Source: JAVBNU01 sp964617065
GTDB taxonomy: Bacteria > Cyanobacteriota > Vampirovibrionia > Gastranaerophilales > Gastranaerophilaceae
NCBI GenBank assembly: GCA_964617065.1
Contig: CAZTVM010000088.1
Span: 1-8,046 of the forward strand
Reading direction: 5' to 3'
Length of the DNA stretch: 8,046 nt
Positions 1-6,434 of this stretch are shown here, piece by piece (position 1 is the stretch's first letter; each line of letters opens with the position of its first letter). A program made the translations under genes and the position numbers. The notes below the pieces were generated by a model. That model searched no databases. It had not been told where the DNA came from and saw only the letters and a program-made list of their open reading frames with translations.

Positions 1-690
1 AAAAGGGACACGATTAAGTTCAGCTAAAGCACAAATCAAAAAGACCACAAATCCTATAAAAGATGGAATGAAGTACCATCCGAACACACCAAAAGTAGAG
101 GATTGAGTATTAACGATATCGCCTAAATTCATTGTACCGGATAGAACAACAACTCCAAGCGCACACATCATCATTGGTAAATCATAACTGATAGCTTGAG
201 CAGCTGCACGCACACCGCCTATAAGGGAATATTTATTGTTACTAGCATAACCTGCTAATAAAACGCCTAATAATGGAAATGCCATTATTGCCAAATACAA
301 CAAAATACCGACTGAAGAATTTATGACTTTAAAATTACTGTTATAAGGAATCAACCCCCAAACAACCATAACAGGAACAAATGCAATCATAGGCGCAATC
401 CAAAACAAAAATTTGTCCGCATCTTTCGCTATAATGTCCTCTTTGAATAACAGTTTTATCGCATCAGCAATTGTTTGAAATGAGCCCCAAAGTCCAACCC
501 TGTTAGGACCTTTTCTCAATGTAAAAAAAGCTAACACTTTACGTTCTGCCAAAACTAAAATAATAACGAAAATGACGAGCATTGCCGCTATAATAGCAAA
601 AGGAAATACGTACCAGCTTGTTACAGCCCAAAATTCAGGTATATTAAACTGTTTAAACAATTCTAAATAGTAAAAATATAAATTATCCAT
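1..690 (-). CDS. nuoH: NADH-quinone oxidoreductase subunit H (NuoH), 3' end cut off by the window edge
   Basis: NuoH is the integral membrane subunit of complex I that contacts the peripheral arm and forms much of the quinone-binding chamber. I translated 230 residues from ATG 690-688; the frame is still open at base 1, so the C-terminal third is missing. Family motifs seen: AERKVLAFFTLRKGPNRVG near residues 48-66, YSLIGGVRAAAQ near 154-165 followed by ISYD, and AELNRVPF at 223-230, which matches the AExNRxPFD loop. Hydrophobic helices are visible around 26-48, 96-113, 126-147, 170-187 and 205-223. The ATG overlaps the nuoD stop by one base (TAATG). A GGAGGT ribosome site lies inside the last nuoD codons, nine bases upstream, so translation is probably coupled. 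The direct nuoD-nuoH junction leaves no room for nuoEFG. Confidence 0.96.
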   Translation of the reverse strand, partial: MDNLYFYYLELFKQFNIPEFWAVTSWYVFPFAIIAAMLVIFVIILVLAERKVLAFFTLRKGPNRVGLWGSFQTIADAIKLLFKEDIIAKDADKFLFWIAPMIAFVPVMVVWGLIPYNSNFKVINSSVGILLYLAIMAFPLLGVLLAGYASNNKYSLIGGVRAAAQAISYDLPMMMCALGVVVLSGTMNLGDIVNTQSSTFGVFGWYFIPSFIGFVVFLICALAELNRVPF

Positions 691-1808
691 TACCTATCTA
701 CCTCCGGCAATACGACGTCAAATGAGCCAAAAATAGCCATTAAATCAGGATACATGTGGTTTTTAATAAGTTCAGGTAAGACTTGCACTGCATAAAATGA
801 AGGCGTGCGCCATTTTACACGAACAGGCATATTTGAGCCGTCAGAAATGACAATACAGTTCAACAAGCCTCTCGGCGCTTCAATGTAGGAAACAGCCATG
901 CCGGCATTAGGTTTCAGTATTGCAGGACGGATATTCTCCGCACAAATTCGAGTTTCCTCTGTTTTTGCGAGCCAATCTACGCACTGCATGACTATTTTAG
1001 CAGACTGTCGCATTTCTTCTATTCTTAGCAGATAGCGAGCGTATGTATCAGCATCATTCGATGTTGGCACATCAAAATTCAGTTTATCATACACCAAATA
1101 CGGCATATTTTTTCTATAGTCAAGGCTGATACCTGAAGCACGCAAACTAGCACCAGTGATTGAGTATGCAAGCGCCATTTTTTTCGTCAAAATTCCGACA
1201 TTTTTTGTTCGTGTTAAAAATATAGGATTTTGTGTAATTATATTTTCGTACTCTTTTACTTTAGCAGGAAAATTTGTGCAAAAATCCTTTGCTCTAGCCA
1301 AAAAGTCTTCAGTTAAATCTTGTTTAATACCACCGAAAGTGTGGTAATTATACATCATACGTTGACCTGTCAGACTTTCCAACAAATTAAATATAATTTC
1401 ACGTTCTTCAAAACAGTAAAATAGTGGTGATGTAGCGCCTAAATCGAGCATAAATGAACTAAGCCACATCAAATGAGAAGCTATACGATTTAGTTCCATG
1501 AGCAATGTGCGAATATATTGAGCTTTAATAGGAACAGTTATTTCAGCCAAACTTTCAACTGCTTGACAATACGCTTCAGCACAAAAAAAGCTTGATAAAT
1601 AATCAACTCTATCAACTATCGGCAAATATTGAAAATATGACCTTGACTCAGCCATTTTTTCCAAACCTCGATGCAAATAGCCGATAATAGGTTCCGATTT
1701 TTTAATAACTTCACCATCGAGCTCCAGCACAAGACGAAGCACCCCATGTGTCGATGGGTGTTGAGGACCTATGTTTATTTTCATTGTTTTTGTAGCAACC
1801 TCTTTCAT
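690..1808 (-). CDS. nuoD: NADH-quinone oxidoreductase subunit D (NuoD, 49 kDa-type)
   Basis: NuoD is a peripheral-arm subunit of complex I; with NuoB and NuoH it forms the quinone site and is distantly related to the large subunit of NiFe hydrogenases. The 372-residue product begins close to the family core: GPQHPSTHGVLR at 14-25 carries the conserved histidines of the quinone pocket, and YLHRGLEK is at 44-51. DRVDYLSSFF at 66-75 contains the tyrosine expected to help bind quinone. The protein ends in the usual DVVLPEVDR. It is a stand-alone NuoD, not the NuoCD fusion of enterobacteria. The ATG overlaps the nuoC stop by four bases (ATGA). A GGA ribosome site lies about seven bases upstream. 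An internal ATG at codon 9 (MKINIGPQ) is a possible alternative start, but the coupled upstream one fits better. Confidence 0.97.
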   Translation of the reverse strand: MKEVATKTMKINIGPQHPSTHGVLRLVLELDGEVIKKSEPIIGYLHRGLEKMAESRSYFQYLPIVDRVDYLSSFFCAEAYCQAVESLAEITVPIKAQYIRTLLMELNRIASHLMWLSSFMLDLGATSPLFYCFEEREIIFNLLESLTGQRMMYNYHTFGGIKQDLTEDFLARAKDFCTNFPAKVKEYENIITQNPIFLTRTKNVGILTKKMALAYSITGASLRASGISLDYRKNMPYLVYDKLNFDVPTSNDADTYARYLLRIEEMRQSAKIVMQCVDWLAKTEETRICAENIRPAILKPNAGMAVSYIEAPRGLLNCIVISDGSNMPVRVKWRTPSFYAVQVLPELIKNHMYPDLMAIFGSFDVVLPEVDR

Positions 1809-2269
1809 CGATTATTCCACGCAAGCCTTTCGTCAGTCATTTCGTAATCTTTTCTCAGCGGATGACCAACCCAATCGTTTGTCATCAAAATTCTTTTGAG
1901 ATTAGGGTGCTTTTCAAATTTTATACCAAATAAATCGTATACCTCACGTTCATCAAAATTAGCCGATGGAAAAATAGCGCAAATGCTTCTCATTATCGGC
2001 GCATTTCTATCTATTTTAGTTTTTACGATTAACGCAACTTTGAGCGTCGTCGAATATAAACTATAAAGCAGCTCAAATTGATTTTTATTTAATAAATCAA
2101 CCGCAGTAAATGAAGTCAACAAATTAAAATTGTACTCAGGCATTTTGTTCAAATCTGAAATAAGATTATACAAATTAGTAGCAGAAACGCAGACAGTTTC
2201 AATATTGTTTGCAGTAAAAGACATATCTTCCAGATTGAATTTTTGAATAATAAAATCGTTTAAAATCAT
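1805..2269 (-). CDS. nuoC: NADH-quinone oxidoreductase subunit C (NuoC, 30 kDa-type)
   Basis: NuoC is a small hydrophilic subunit of the complex I connecting module that packs against NuoD. I place the start at ATG 2269-2267, giving 154 residues, and not at the upstream in-frame ATG at 2296. The chosen ATG has a perfect AGGAGG seven bases upstream and overlaps the nuoB stop by four bases (ATGA), while the longer version would overlap nuoB by 31 bases. The family signature is clear: FDEREVYDLFGI at 105-116, KHPNLKRIL at 120-128, and DWVGHPLRKDYE at 132-143. The N-terminal 70 residues are poorly conserved, as is normal for this family. The product is short compared with many NuoC proteins and ends soon after the signature. 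Confidence 0.96.
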   Translation of the reverse strand: MILNDFIIQKFNLEDMSFTANNIETVCVSATNLYNLISDLNKMPEYNFNLLTSFTAVDLLNKNQFELLYSLYSTTLKVALIVKTKIDRNAPIMRSICAIFPSANFDEREVYDLFGIKFEKHPNLKRILMTNDWVGHPLRKDYEMTDERLAWNNR

Positions 2270-2844
2270 TTTACAGCCTCCTGCAAAATACCCCATGAAT
2301 AGATATTAATGCCGCAATCGTCGACTAATAATTCGCCGTTAACCGGTTCAATCGCCAGTTTGGGTCGGTGAGCATTAATATATTCTTGACGTTTAGCGAG
2401 AGTTTCAGTTCTCATCTTTTTTTGCAATTTAATAATTGCGTCAAGCAATGCTTCCGGCTTAGGTGGGCACATAGGCAAATAAATATCTACAGGCAAAATC
2501 CTGTCTACTCCGTTTACGACAGAGTAGGAATCATTTGCAAACATTCCACCAGTGCAAGTGCAAGCCCCCATAGCGATGACATACTTAGGCTCAGGCATTT
2601 GTTCATAAAGACGGACGAGCGCAGGCGCCATTTTATGTGTAATCGTACCTGCAACAATTAATAAATCAGCTTGTCGAGGAGATGCACGAAAAACCTCAGA
2701 CCCGAAACGAGCAATATCGAAATCAGCGGCAGAGGTAGCTATCATCTCAATTCCACAGCAAGATGTAGCGAAAGTCATAGGCCAAAGGGAGTTTGACCTT
2801 GCCCAATTATATACAAAATCCACTGTAGATAGAATTATATTCAC
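2266..2844 (-). CDS. nuoB: NADH-quinone oxidoreductase subunit B (NuoB, N2 cluster subunit)
   Basis: NuoB carries the terminal 4Fe-4S cluster N2, which passes electrons to quinone. The 192-residue product has the expected four ligands: the adjacent pair C29-C30 in SCCGIEM, C95 in GACTCTGG, and C126 in MCPPKPEA. The surrounding blocks DIARFGSEVFRASPRQADLL (residues 43-62) and AGTITHKMAP (65-74) are also typical. The first codon is GTG (2844-2842), one base after the nuoA stop, with GGAG five bases upstream inside the end of nuoA. No ATG occurs before the conserved core, so GTG is the credible start. The C-terminal 50 residues after the last cluster ligand are family-variable. Cysteines C97 and C177 are additional to the four ligands. 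Confidence 0.97.
   Translation of the reverse strand: MNIILSTVDFVYNWARSNSLWPMTFATSCCGIEMIATSAADFDIARFGSEVFRASPRQADLLIVAGTITHKMAPALVRLYEQMPEPKYVIAMGACTCTGGMFANDSYSVVNGVDRILPVDIYLPMCPPKPEALLDAIIKLQKKMRTETLAKRQEYINAHRPKLAIEPVNGELLVDDCGINIYSWGILQEAVK
2277..2282 (-). promoter_or_regulatory. Ribosome binding site of nuoC (AGGAGG)
   Basis: The minus strand reads AGGAGG here, followed by a seven-base spacer and ATG at 2269. It lies inside the last codons of nuoB. It decides the nuoC start in favour of the 154-residue form and suggests that nuoC is translated strongly even though it overlaps nuoB. Confidence 0.85.
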
Positions 2845-2845
2845 T

Positions 2846-3211
2846 TTATCTCCATTTCAAAAGTTTCTTTTTTGCAGCATAATATAGTCCGAGCAACAGT
2901 ATAAGTACGAATATCGCCACTTCAAAAAAGGCAAATATACCTAATTGGTTATATGTCACAGCGAACGGAAAAAGCAAAATAGTTTCAATATCGAATATTA
3001 AAAATAAAATTGCGTATACAAAAAAACGTGCGTTATATTGGATTTTTGCATCAGAATACAGCTGCATGCCACATTCATAGTGTTTATTTTTAGCGTCGTT
3101 ACCCGCTTTGGGCGAAAGTACAAACCCCATTATTATCGCAGCGAAAGCAAATGCTGTCGAAAATACAATAAAACAACCTAATGCTACTAACTCTTGCAAG
3201 TTCTCCTCCAT
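2846..3211 (-). CDS. nuoA: NADH-quinone oxidoreductase subunit A (NuoA)
   Basis: NuoA is a small three-helix membrane subunit of complex I located next to NuoH, NuoJ and NuoK. The 121-residue frame has hydrophobic helices around 8-32, 63-84 and 89-110. The conserved loop motif YECGMQ lies at 45-50, followed by ARFFVYAILFLIFDIE at 61-76, the family's acidic-helix signature. It is the first gene of the nuo operon seen here. The start is uncertain: ATG at 3211 has no ribosome site upstream, whereas TTG at codon 5 (3199-3197) follows GGAGG with a five-base spacer. The shorter form would have 117 residues. An extended -10-like element lies just upstream, which may make the leader very short. Confidence 0.95.
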   Translation of the reverse strand: MEENLQELVALGCFIVFSTAFAFAAIIMGFVLSPKAGNDAKNKHYECGMQLYSDAKIQYNARFFVYAILFLIFDIETILLFPFAVTYNQLGIFAFFEVAIFVLILLLGLYYAAKKKLLKWR

Positions 3212-3220
3212 TCTGTTTTA

Positions 3221-3229
3221 GTTATAGCA
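3221..3229 (-). promoter_or_regulatory. Possible extended -10 promoter element for the nuo operon
   Basis: The minus strand reads TGCTATAAC, which matches the extended -10 consensus TGnTATAAT except for the last base. No good -35 hexamer is visible at 17 bases, as is common for extended -10 promoters. Transcription would begin about three bases before the ATG of nuoA. The gap 3212-3297 contains no other gene, and I see no convincing terminator after the upstream small gene, so readthrough from that gene is also possible. Confidence 0.3.
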
Positions 3230-3297
3230 TGCATATATAAAAAAATAAATAATCTATTGCTGTATGTTAAGACTAACCTACAAAGCTTTTAAAAACG

Positions 3298-3606
3298 TTA
3301 TTTTTTATTTTTTTTTCGCCCTGATTTATATTTAAAAAAGAGTACTATCCCCAAAACACTAATGATTAAGTCTAAAATTTGAGAATTATCGATTTCGGAT
3401 TTTTCGTCCATTTTGGTATTCAAACTTTTTATTTTAGAGTAAATATCATGCAATTTAAAACTTACTTTTTGCTTTTGTTCAGTTAAAATTTGATTTTTCG
3501 ATTTTATTTTTACTGACAATCGTTTTATGTATCCGACAAGCCAAGTAGCGCAGCCAACAGCTATGATGAGAAAGATTATTTTTAAAATTAACAGAATAAG
3601 TACCAT
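3298..3606 (-). CDS. Hypothetical small membrane protein with central charged, coiled-coil-like region
   Basis: I do not recognise this protein. I take the start at ATG 3606-3604 (102 residues), because AGGA stands nine bases upstream and a TATAAT box lies about 30 bases upstream. The longer in-frame start at 3690 would overlap the beginning of the divergent murT. Residues 2-25 form one hydrophobic helix. Residues about 28-75 are rich in Lys, Gln, Ser and Ile with few helix breakers, and look helical or coiled-coil. Residues about 78-95 form a second hydrophobic segment, and the tail is strongly basic (GRKKNKK). It lies 86 bases upstream of nuoA on the same strand, so it may be cotranscribed with nuo. 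Nothing in the sequence links it functionally to complex I. Composition is as AT-rich as the neighbours. Confidence 0.65.
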   Translation of the reverse strand: MVLILLILKIIFLIIAVGCATWLVGYIKRLSVKIKSKNQILTEQKQKVSFKLHDIYSKIKSLNTKMDEKSEIDNSQILDLIISVLGIVLFFKYKSGRKKNKK

Positions 3607-3682
3607 TATTTTATTTCCTAATTTAGGTGTTATTTGTATTATAGTATATATATCTGAGAAATAAAAGGCATGACCAAAAAAT
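3607..3682. promoter_or_regulatory. Divergent promoter region between the small membrane gene and murT
   Basis: This 76-base gap separates two genes that point away from each other. On the minus strand a perfect TATAAT lies at 3643-3638, with no clear -35. On the plus strand TATTAT at 3637-3642 is one base from consensus and overlaps the minus-strand box. If both are used, the two promoters share almost the same bases and would compete. The assignment rests on hexamer matches in very AT-rich DNA. Confidence 0.35.
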
Positions 3683-5008
3683 ATGAACAAAATTAAATTT
3701 TACACGGCACTATTAACGACCAAAATGGCTATATTTGCGTTACAAACTTTTTTTCATTCTTCAGCTACATCGCTGCCAGGTAAAATATTGTTCAAAATAT
3801 CACCTAATTTTTTATCAGAAGTACAAAAGTATTGCAAAAAAGCAGTAATCACTGTAACAGGCACAAACGGTAAAACGACGACTGCCGGACTTTTAGCTGA
3901 AATACTTAAAGCTGATAAAAATACAATTGTTCACAACGAAAAAGGCGCAAACATGCTTACAGGTATTGCGACTGCGATTGCCGATACAATTCGTCCTTTA
4001 AAACGTACTGACTACTTTATTCTCGAGTCAGATGAAGCTTATTTGAGTAAGTTGTACGATTTTTTATCAGCAAATTATTTGATTGTAACAAATTTATTTC
4101 GTGACCAGCTAGACAGATACGGCGAATTGAACTCAACCGCTGAAAAAATCAAATCAGCTATTGATAAAAACAAAAATTTAAAAGTATTTTTAAACGCAGA
4201 CGACCCAATGTTATCGAGTTTAACAAATTACGAAAATACACTTTACTACGGATTTAATAAAATAGAATACATGGCTGAAATAACATCAGGCGACAGCCCT
4301 TCAGAAACTGCTAACTGTCCTATTTGCGACAAAGCACTTTGCTACGACGAAAAGCATTATTCGCACATCGGTAAATACCACTGTGAATGTGGCTATCGTC
4401 GCCCTGAACCTGAGTTTTCTGCAGATGTAAAAATCTTTCGTGATTATAGCGAAATAACATTACAAAATTATACTTATAAAATAGACATTGCAGGTATTTA
4501 CAATGCGTACAACGCTTTGGCAGCAATAAGTTTATCACTATCGCTCAATGTAAGCTGCAATACAATTCAACAGGGATTAGATGAATACAAACCGGCATTT
4601 GGACGAACTGAAAAAAAAGAAATTAACGGTAAAAAAGTTTTGACGCAATTAATCAAAAATCCGACAGGAGCGACAGAAGTTCTTAAATCAGTCAGTGCCT
4701 ATAATGACAACTCAAACCTACTGATAATTATAAATGATAACTATGCTGACGGTCGTGATGTTTCTTGGCTATGGGACACTAATTTTGAAATTTTACAAAA
4801 TTATCAAGGAAAAATAGTTGTAAGTGGTATTAGAGCCTATGATATGGCAACTCGACTAAAATACGCACAAATAAATATGAAAAATGTAATTATTGAACCT
4901 AATACAAAAAAAGCGCTGAAAAAAGCCTTAGATTTTACGAATAATCAGCAGACCTTGCTCATTTTACCAACCTACACGGCGCTATTAGAAATGCAAAAAA
5001 TAAAATGA
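3683..5008 (+). CDS. murT: MurT-type Mur ligase (lipid II isoglutaminyl synthase, ligase subunit)
   Basis: MurT with its partner GatD amidates the alpha-carboxyl of D-glutamate in the stem peptide of lipid II on the cytoplasmic side. MurT activates the carboxylate with ATP and GatD supplies ammonia from glutamine. The 441-residue product fits the family: an N-terminal TSLPGK segment (29-34), the ATP loop TGTNGKTTT at 59-67, and TNLFRDQLDRYGE at 136-148. A four-cysteine zinc ribbon has C212, C215, C234 and C236 (CPIC and CECG). The Mur ligase C-terminal part contains NDNYADGRDVSWLWD at 351-365, the region known to approach the GatD active site. Upstream, AAGG lies 14 bases from the ATG, longer than usual, so initiation may be weak. 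Unusually, no gatD follows: after a terminator the next gene is ahcY on the other strand. Confidence 0.93.
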   Translation: MNKIKFYTALLTTKMAIFALQTFFHSSATSLPGKILFKISPNFLSEVQKYCKKAVITVTGTNGKTTTAGLLAEILKADKNTIVHNEKGANMLTGIATAIADTIRPLKRTDYFILESDEAYLSKLYDFLSANYLIVTNLFRDQLDRYGELNSTAEKIKSAIDKNKNLKVFLNADDPMLSSLTNYENTLYYGFNKIEYMAEITSGDSPSETANCPICDKALCYDEKHYSHIGKYHCECGYRRPEPEFSADVKIFRDYSEITLQNYTYKIDIAGIYNAYNALAAISLSLSLNVSCNTIQQGLDEYKPAFGRTEKKEINGKKVLTQLIKNPTGATEVLKSVSAYNDNSNLLIIINDNYADGRDVSWLWDTNFEILQNYQGKIVVSGIRAYDMATRLKYAQINMKNVIIEPNTKKALKKALDFTNNQQTLLILPTYTALLEMQKIK

Positions 5009-5011
5009 CAC

Positions 5012-5049
5012 AAAAAAAGCCTTTACTTTAGACAGCAAAGACTTTTTTT
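5012..5049. terminator. Bidirectional intrinsic terminator between murT and ahcY
   Basis: Arms 5012-5026 and 5035-5049 form a 15-pair stem with an eight-base loop, flanked by A7 on one side and T7 on the other. Read on the minus strand, all 15 positions pair, two of them as G-U. On the plus strand those two become A-C mismatches. The hairpin therefore suits ahcY termination best and probably also stops murT. It sits four bases after the murT stop and about 20 bases after the ahcY stop. Confidence 0.85.
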
Positions 5050-5067
5050 ATTTTTATTATGTTTTTA

Positions 5068-6330
5068 TTATTTCCAACTATTCAAGTATTCATCTTGTTC
5101 AGCTGTCAGTTCATCTATTTTAATGTCCATCGCAGAAAGTTTTAGTTTGGCGATTTCGACATCAACGTCGTAAGGTAGTGTATACATCTTATTTTCCAAC
5201 TTACCACGATTTTTGACTAAGAATTCCATACCCAAGGCTTGGTTAGCGAAGCTCATATCCATAACAGAAGCAGGATGACCTTCAGCAGCTACAAGATTAA
5301 CCAAACGACCTTCTGCTAAAACGTAGAGCGCTTTGCCATTTTTCAATTTATATTCTTCCAAAGAAGGACGAATTTTACGGATTGAAACGGTTTCATTTTT
5401 CAAAGCACTCACATTGACTTCAACGTCAAAATGACCAGCATTGCAGACCATAGCACCGTCTTTCATCGACAACAAATGTTTCAAATCTATTACATGCTTA
5501 TCACCAGTTACAGTCAAGAAAATATCACCTAATTTGGCGGCTTCCGCTATCGGCATAACTCGGTAGCCTTCCATAGCAGCCTCAAGTGCTTTCAAAGGGT
5601 CAACTTCACAAACAATAACATTTGCGCCCATTCCTCTGGCTCTTGAAGCACAACCACGACCACACCAACCATACCCTGAAACGACGAATGTCTTACCAGC
5701 GAGTAAAATATTTGCCGCACGGACAATGCCATCAATTGAACTTTGACCAGTGCCGTACCGATTGTCATAAAGATGTTTAGTCAAACTGCTGTTTACGCCG
5801 ACAGCAGGGAAACTTAATGCGCCTTGGTTTTCAAGCGCTTGAAGCCTTATTATACCTGTAGTTGTTTCTTCAGTCGAGCCGATTATGTTCGGTATTAGTT
5901 CTTTATGAGTATCATGGATAGTAGCTACAATATCGCAACCATCATCGATTACCAAATTCGGTTTATGATTTAGTGCAACTTGAATATGCTGCAAATATGT
6001 TTCTCGGTTTTCACCTGCATATCCGTAAACAGGGATATTCCAATACTTAACCAATGCCGCAGCGACATCATCTTGTGTTGACAACGGATTTGATGCAACC
6101 AAAACTGCATCTGCCCCACCAGCTTTCATTGCTATGACTAAATTTGCAGTTTCTTTTGTTACATGGACACATGATGAAACACGTAATCCTTTAAATGGCT
6201 GTTCTGCTATAAATCTTTCTTTAATCTTCGCAAGTACAGGCATGTCTTTGAATGCCCACTCAATCTGATTTTTCCCTTGTTCTGCCAACACAATGTCTTT
6301 TATATCACAGTTTGTAACTTCAGCTATCAT
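5068..6330 (-). CDS. ahcY: Adenosylhomocysteinase (S-adenosyl-L-homocysteine hydrolase)
   Basis: This NAD-dependent cytosolic enzyme splits S-adenosylhomocysteine into adenosine and homocysteine and relieves product inhibition of methyltransferases. I place the start at ATG 6330-6328 (420 residues), because GGAGG stands five bases upstream; the in-frame TTG at 6342 overlaps that site. Motifs, numbered from this start: CVHVTKETA at 54-62 (substrate pocket); the NAD-binding loop GYGWCGRGCA at 219-228; CNAGHFDVE at 296-304; and EGRLVNL at 340-346 with GHPASVMDMSF at 351-361. The length and the WCGRG loop fit the short form common in anaerobes and archaea, which lacks the insertion of the long form; the end is YLNSW-like rather than the long form's YRY. 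No methionine-cycle gene lies beside it in the window. Confidence 0.97.
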   Translation of the reverse strand: MIAEVTNCDIKDIVLAEQGKNQIEWAFKDMPVLAKIKERFIAEQPFKGLRVSSCVHVTKETANLVIAMKAGGADAVLVASNPLSTQDDVAAALVKYWNIPVYGYAGENRETYLQHIQVALNHKPNLVIDDGCDIVATIHDTHKELIPNIIGSTEETTTGIIRLQALENQGALSFPAVGVNSSLTKHLYDNRYGTGQSSIDGIVRAANILLAGKTFVVSGYGWCGRGCASRARGMGANVIVCEVDPLKALEAAMEGYRVMPIAEAAKLGDIFLTVTGDKHVIDLKHLLSMKDGAMVCNAGHFDVEVNVSALKNETVSIRKIRPSLEEYKLKNGKALYVLAEGRLVNLVAAEGHPASVMDMSFANQALGMEFLVKNRGKLENKMYTLPYDVDVEIAKLKLSAMDIKIDELTAEQDEYLNSWK

Positions 6331-6335
6331 TATTT

Positions 6336-6340
6336 CCTCC
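6336..6340 (-). promoter_or_regulatory. Ribosome binding site of ahcY (GGAGG)
   Basis: The minus strand reads GGAGG followed by a five-base spacer (AAATA) and ATG at 6330. It selects this ATG over the in-frame TTG four codons upstream, whose codons contain the site itself. Confidence 0.85.
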
Positions 6341-6387
6341 AATTATTAATTTCAGTTGTCACTATATTACAACTTTCACAATGAAAT

Positions 6388-6396
6388 ATTATCACA
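6388..6396 (-). promoter_or_regulatory. Possible extended -10 promoter element for ahcY
   Basis: The minus strand reads TGTGATAAT, one base from the extended -10 consensus, which would give a leader of about 50 bases. No good -35 is visible. A small inverted repeat, TTTCA-CAA-TGAAA (6374-6386), would fall near the start of the transcript and could be an operator, but five-base arms are weak evidence in AT-rich DNA. The rest of the 104-base gap 6331-6434 holds no gene and no strong terminator after the upstream gene. Confidence 0.25.
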
Positions 6397-6434
6397 AAAA
6401 CAGTAAAGTAAAGCACTATTGCTACAAAATTGTA

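Noticed and set aside
1156..1347. 63-codon open frame on the plus strand inside nuoD
   Set aside because: It lies wholly within the well-supported nuoD on the opposite strand, has no recognisable motif, and is a shadow frame.
2368..2661. 97-codon open frame on the plus strand inside nuoB
   Set aside because: It overlaps conserved, cluster-binding parts of nuoB on the other strand and resembles no protein family.
3266..3277. Small dyad GTTA-AGAC-TAAC between nuoA and the small membrane gene
   Set aside because: Four-base arms without a following T-run are too weak to call a terminator or an operator.
3670..3696. Eight-codon upstream frame (MTKKYEQN) overlapping the murT start
   Set aside because: It could affect murT translation, but such a short frame is expected by chance in AT-rich DNA and its ribosome site would be too close to its ATG.
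4320..4538. 72-codon open frame on the minus strand inside murT
   Set aside because: It is antisense to the zinc-ribbon part of murT; its many Cys and His residues are a by-product of that coding sequence.
6343..6400. Two direct copies of TTGTGA upstream of ahcY on the minus strand
   Set aside because: Two six-base matches 16 bases apart in AT-rich sequence are compatible with chance, and no known regulator site fits the spacing.
6331..6434. Possible SAH or SAM riboswitch ahead of ahcY
   Set aside because: ahcY is a typical target, but the gap is AT-rich, has only small weak inverted repeats and shows no GC-rich conserved core or pseudoknot-like pairing that I could identify.
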